A stretch of DNA of 19,770 nucleotides from an uncultured Roseateles sp. (GTDB lineage: Bacteria; Pseudomonadota; Gammaproteobacteria; Burkholderiales; Burkholderiaceae): the NCBI GenBank assembly GCA_946886855.1, contig CAMPJJ010000101.1, forward strand, positions 1-19,770. The letters run 5' to 3'. The notes below the pieces were generated by a model that had not been told where the DNA came from, did not search any database, and was given only the letters and a program-made list of their open reading frames with translations. Positions 16,066 to 19,770 of the stretch are shown one piece after another. The position numbers and the translations under genes are program-made. The stretch's first letter is position 1, and every line of letters starts with the position of its first letter.

Positions 16066-16946
16066 ATGAGCGCCGACCCCGACCTCATCGCGCGCGCGGT
16101 CTCCTCGCTCGGGCCGGTCTTGCCGGAGCAGGCGTCGGCTCGCTCGCGATCAACGCTGACACAGACGCAGACGCGGGCCGCGTGGCGATGGCCGACGTGG
16201 CTCCTCGGTGCGCTGCCGCCCGTGGGGGTCCTCGCCCTTGCGGAGGCGGCGGTGCGGCTCGGCTGGATCGCGCCCAACCTGCTGCCGGCGCCGAGCGATG
16301 TCGCCGCGGCGCTGGCGCAGATGCTGCGCGACGGCCAACTGACGCAACACGTTGTCGCGAGCACCTTGCGCGTGGCGGCTGGCTTCGCGCTCGGCGCGGT
16401 GCTGGCGGTGCTGTTGGGCGCGCTGGTCGGCCTCTCGGGCTTGGCCGCCGCCGTGCTGACGCCGAGCTTCCAGGCGCTGCGCGCCATTCCCTCGCTCGCC
16501 TGGGTGCCGCTGCTGCTGCTCTGGCTGGGCATCGACGAGGCGTCCAAGATCGCGCTGATCGCGATCGGGGCCTTCTTCCCCGTCTACATGGGCGTGTCCT
16601 CGGGCTTCCGCGACGTGGACCGCAAGCTGGTGGAGGTCGCGCGCCTGCGCGGGCTCGGCCGCGTGGCGCTCGCGCGCCGCGTGCTGCTGCCCGCCGCGCT
16701 GCCGGCGCTGCTGACGGGTCTGCGCAACGGACTGAGCCTGGCGTGGATGTTCATGGTCGCGGCGGAGCTGATCGCGGCGAGCCGCGGCCTGGGCTACCTG
16801 CTCACCGATGGCCGTGAGACCGGCCGTGCGGACCTCGTGATGGCGGCGATCGTGCTGCTGGCGCTGCTGGGCAAACTGACCGACAGCCTGATGGCCGCGG
16901 TGGAACAACGCGCGCTGCACTGGCGCGACAGCTTCGGAGGCCACGC

Positions 16947-16950
<4 letters not shown>
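16066..16950 (+). CDS. ssuC: SsuC-like ABC importer permease
   Basis: Inner-membrane permease of 294 aa. An extra-long hydrophilic N terminus (about 40 residues, Ser/Thr/Gln-rich) precedes the first membrane helix. About six hydrophobic segments follow. The coupling loop lies around KLVEVARLRGLGRVALARRVLLPAALPALLTGLRNG (187-222). LLPAPSDVAAAL and QALRAIPSLAWVPLLLLWLGI are typical of SsuC/TauC permeases. CCGGAG lies just upstream of ATG 16066. The 3' end overlaps ssuB by 4 bp. Confidence 0.88.
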
Positions 16951-17748
<798 letters not shown>

Positions 17749-17750
<2 letters not shown>

Positions 17751-17780
17751 AAAACGCCCCGGACGTGGCCGTCCGAGGCG
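17749..17780 (-). terminator. Intrinsic terminator for the oxidoreductase gene (minus strand)
   Basis: An 11-bp stem with one mismatch (17755-17765 with 17770-17780, loop TGGC) is followed on the minus strand by six T (17754-17749). That is a proper Rho-independent terminator about 95 bases after the oxidoreductase stop. On the plus strand the same hairpin sits 4 bases after the ssuB stop without a T-run, so it may serve both converging transcripts. Confidence 0.75.
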
Positions 17781-17833
17781 AATGGGTCTCGTGCAAAGCC
17801 GATGCACGACAACCCCTGGATCATCGGGATCCA

Positions 17834-17870
17834 CGTCGGTCCCACGTCGGGGCCGCGTCGGGGCCGCGTC
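17834..17870. repeat. 11-bp tandem repeats downstream of the oxidoreductase gene
   Basis: CGTCGGTCCCA, CGTCGGGGCCG, CGTCGGGGCCG and a partial CGTC are contiguous. They lie 6 bases beyond the oxidoreductase stop in the convergent intergenic region. No function is evident. Confidence 0.7.
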
Positions 17871-17875
17871 AGGCG

Positions 17876-18901
17876 CTATGTCGGCCTCTCCGCCGAGGTC
17901 TCCTTGACCCGGATGACGACCTTGCCCTTCGCGCGGCCGGCCTTGACGTACGTCAGGGCGTCGTTGGTCGACTCGAACGGGAAGATCCGGTCGATCACCG
18001 GCCGGATGGCGCCGTCCTCGATGAGGCGGGTGATCTCGCGCAACTGCGCACCGTCGGCCCGCATGAAGAGGAACGAGTAGCCGATGCCTTGGCGCCGCGA
18101 CTTGCGCCGGATGCCCGCGCTCAGCAAGCGCACGATCAGCTGCACGACACCGGGCGCCCTGATGCCCTTGGCGAACGCGGGGTCCGGCGGGCCGGAGATG
18201 GAGATGAGCTTGCCGCCGCGCTGGAGGACGTTGAGCGACTTCTGGAGCGTCGTGCCGTCCTGGCTGTTGAGCACGACGTCGTAATCCCGCAGGATGTCGT
18301 CGAACGCCTGCTTCCTGTAGTCGACGACAAGGTCGGCGCCGAGGCCCGCCACGAGCGCGATATTGGTCGTCCCCGTCGTCGTGGCGACCGTCGCGCCGAG
18401 GTGCTTCGCCAGCTGGATGGCGAAGGTGCCCACGCCTCCGGATCCGGCCTGGATGAACACCTTCTGCCCACGTTGCAGACCGGCCTGCTCGACCAGGGCC
18501 TGCCAGGCGGTCAGGCCGACCAGCGGGATCGAGGCCGCTTCTTCCATCGTGAGGTTCGTGGGTTTGAACGCCAGCGACGACTCCCTCACCGGCACGAACT
18601 GGGCGAAGGTGCCGATCCGGAAATCGTCCGCCCGCGCGTAGACCTCGTCCCCCGGCTTGAACAGGCGTACCCGAGATCCCACCTTGACCACCACGCCGGC
18701 GACGTCGTGCCCCAGCACCAGCGGCAGGCGGTAGGGCAGGATCAGCTTGAATTCGCCATCCCTGATCTTGGCATCCAGCAGGTTCACGCCGGCGGCATGG
18801 ACCTCGACCAGCGCCTCGTCCTCCCGCGGTTCGGGCGTCGGCCTCTCCATCGCCTGGAGCGTGCTCTGCTTGCCGTAGCGTTCCAGCACAAATGCTTTCA
18901 T
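17876..18901 (-). CDS. Quinone-oxidoreductase-like NADP-dependent enzyme (MDR superfamily)
   Basis: Cytoplasmic medium-chain dehydrogenase/reductase of 341 aa. The N-terminal GroES-like domain has VEVHAAGVNLLDAKIRDG (33-50) and LVLGHDVAGVVVKVG (61-75). The Rossmann nucleotide-binding motif is AGSGGVGTFAIQLAKHLGA (152-170). The structural zinc cysteines of true alcohol dehydrogenases are absent, so the quinone oxidoreductase/enone reductase branch fits. ATG 18901 opens the standard MKAFVLERYG start, with AAGGA just upstream at short spacing. It diverges from a TetR regulator (131-bp gap), an arrangement typical of a repressor controlling a detoxification enzyme. A terminator lies downstream. 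The substrate is probably a reactive carbonyl or quinone, but this is inference. Confidence 0.87.
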   Translation of the reverse strand: MKAFVLERYGKQSTLQAMERPTPEPREDEALVEVHAAGVNLLDAKIRDGEFKLILPYRLPLVLGHDVAGVVVKVGSRVRLFKPGDEVYARADDFRIGTFAQFVPVRESSLAFKPTNLTMEEAASIPLVGLTAWQALVEQAGLQRGQKVFIQAGSGGVGTFAIQLAKHLGATVATTTGTTNIALVAGLGADLVVDYRKQAFDDILRDYDVVLNSQDGTTLQKSLNVLQRGGKLISISGPPDPAFAKGIRAPGVVQLIVRLLSAGIRRKSRRQGIGYSFLFMRADGAQLREITRLIEDGAIRPVIDRIFPFESTNDALTYVKAGRAKGKVVIRVKETSAERPT

Positions 18902-18937
18902 GGTCCTTGCCCGTCCTCGTCTTGGATCGGGATCAAT

Positions 18938-18953
18938 GATTATGTTTGTAATC
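18938..18953. promoter_or_regulatory. Candidate TetR operator in the divergent promoter region
   Basis: GATTATGTTTGTAATC contains a 5-bp inverted repeat (GATTA/TAATC) around six bases. It lies in the AT-rich core of the gap and overlaps CATAAT at 18939-18944 on the minus strand, a possible -10 for the oxidoreductase gene (TTGACT at 18959-18964 is its nearest -35, at a short 14-bp spacing). A repressor bound here would block that promoter. Confidence 0.4.
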
Positions 18954-18968
18954 CAAAAAGTCAACACT

Positions 18969-18996
18969 TTGATGATGATCGGCATCTATGTATAGT
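18969..18996 (+). promoter_or_regulatory. Sigma70-type promoter of the TetR gene
   Basis: TTGATG (18969-18974, four of six to consensus), a 16-bp spacer, and TATAGT (18991-18996, five of six) lie 36 bases before the ATG at 19033. This is the best promoter match in the window. Confidence 0.6.
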
Positions 18997-19032
18997 CAGA
19001 CGCGTGGATCCCTCCACGCGCATGGATGAAAG

Positions 19033-19644
19033 ATGAAGGTCACCAAGGCACAGGCGCAGGCCAATCGCGCGCATGTCGTGCAGACGGCGTCCACGGTGTT
19101 CCGGGAGCGGGGCTATGACGGCGTCGGCGTCGTTGATCTGATGGCCGCGGCCGGCTTCACCCATGGCGGCTTCTACAAGCAGTTCGGATCGAAGGCGGAA
19201 CTGGTGGCGGAGTCGGCGGCCTGCGGCATCGCGCAGACGGTGGCGCAAGCCGCCGGCGTGACGGCCGCGGACTTCGCGCGTTTCTACCTCTCGCGCGAAC
19301 ACCGCGACGACCGCGGCGCGGGGTGCTCGATGGCGGCGCTCGGCGGCGACGCGGCCCGCCAGCCCGAGGCCGTGCGGGCCACCTTCGCGAGCGGCATCGA
19401 AAGCCTGCTGGCAGCGCTCAAGGTCGAGGGCACCGTGCTGGAGAAGGCGAGCCCCGAGGAGGCTCGGGCCAAGTCGCTGGATCTGTTCGCGCGGGCGGTC
19501 GGGGCCATCGTCATGTCGCGGGCCTGTCCCGATGACTCGCCGCTGGCCGACGAGATCCTGGACGCTTGCCGCAACGAACTCCTGGCGTCGCTCATGCCGG
19601 CCGGGAAGTCTTCAGCGCCCGCGCGCAAGCGCAGCAAGCGCTGA
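19033..19644 (+). CDS. TetR/AcrR-family transcriptional regulator
   Basis: DNA-binding repressor of 203 aa. The N-terminal helix-turn-helix covers about 12-58, with VFRERGYDGVGVVDLMAAAGFTHGGFYKQFGSKAELV as the family signature. The C-terminal ligand-binding/dimer domain contains GCSMAALGGDAARQPEAVR, common in regulators next to reductase genes. A basic tail (KSSAPARKRSKR) closes the protein. It is divergent from the oxidoreductase gene and very likely controls that gene and itself. ATG 19033 is preceded by a GGATGAAAG weak ribosome site and a clear promoter. The inducer is unknown. Confidence 0.88.
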   Translation: MKVTKAQAQANRAHVVQTASTVFRERGYDGVGVVDLMAAAGFTHGGFYKQFGSKAELVAESAACGIAQTVAQAAGVTAADFARFYLSREHRDDRGAGCSMAALGGDAARQPEAVRATFASGIESLLAALKVEGTVLEKASPEEARAKSLDLFARAVGAIVMSRACPDDSPLADEILDACRNELLASLMPAGKSSAPARKRSKR

Positions 19645-19770
19645 ACGCGGCGGGACCGCGGGCGCGGCAGCCGCCGCGGATCGCAGCTGAAGGGCGGTCA
19701 TAGCCGAAAACCACCTAAGCATCGACGATCTCCTTCGTTCGGCCAGGGAGGGGCGGTTCGCAGAATGAGG

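Noticed and set aside
14757..16547. Very long minus-strand open frame opposite the monooxygenase, ssuA and ssuC genes
   Set aside because: It is the antisense shadow of clearly recognised plus-strand genes in GC-rich DNA and contains no recognisable domain.
19612..19722. 36-codon minus-strand frame preceded by AAGGAG at good spacing
   Set aside because: It is short, runs antisense into the TetR gene, and its Ala/Pro-rich product resembles nothing. The ribosome-site match is probably chance.
19645..19770. Gene fragment at the right edge
   Set aside because: No frame with recognisable protein similarity or a convincing start; left unassigned.

Overview
The window is very GC-rich DNA with strong G/C preference at third codon positions. 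Its gene families (GtsABCD-type sugar importer, TctDE-type two-component pair, SfnB and NtaA/DszA flavin enzymes, SsuABC) look like a betaproteobacterium of the order Burkholderiales, possibly near Roseateles/Mitsuaria. That placement is an impression from family resemblance, not a measured result. No RNA genes, CRISPR arrays, insertion sequences or phage genes were seen.

Layout. (1) 1-1009: a common GC-rich palindromic repeat, a long hairpin abutting a start codon, and a TspO/MBR-related membrane protein. Its 3' end overlaps the convergent sugar operon. (2) 924-6460, minus strand: a carbohydrate uptake operon, lamB-like porin, then gtsA, gtsB, gtsC and gtsD. A 142-bp spacer after gtsA holds three hairpins. 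(3) 6461-6799: a 339-bp gene-free region with tandem GC hairpins behind the kinase gene and an AT-rich, palindrome-bearing probable control region for the porin/sugar operon. (4) 6800-9091, minus strand: an OmpR-family response regulator and a TctE-like sensor kinase, both with unusual insertions. (5) 9248-9460: a 70-aa hypothetical gene. (6) 9604-17750, plus strand: a tightly packed eight-gene cluster that reads as an organosulfur scavenging operon. It encodes an SfnB/DszC-like flavoprotein, a MetN-MetI-MetQ-type importer, an NtaA/DszA-like flavin monooxygenase, and an SsuA-SsuC-SsuB-type sulfonate importer. (7) 17876-19644: a quinone-oxidoreductase-like enzyme divergent from a TetR regulator, with promoter and operator candidates between them. 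The last 126 bases hold nothing I can assign.

How the genes work together. In region 2 the LamB-type porin would admit sugar across the outer membrane, GtsA would bind it, GtsBC would form the channel and GtsD would supply energy. The two-component pair lies directly upstream on the same strand and could control the operon, by analogy with GtrS/GltR of Pseudomonas. In region 6 two different importers would bring in sulfur compounds and two different flavin monooxygenases would oxidise them and release usable sulfur. The flavin reductase they need is not in the window. Three ATG/TGA overlaps and one 8-bp overlap argue that most of this cluster is one transcript.

A recurring oddity is short tandem repeats: 12-bp units twice inside metN, 9-bp units inside ssuB, 9-bp units between metI and metQ, and 11-bp units after the oxidoreductase gene. 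The in-frame ones add charged low-complexity segments to proteins that normally lack them.
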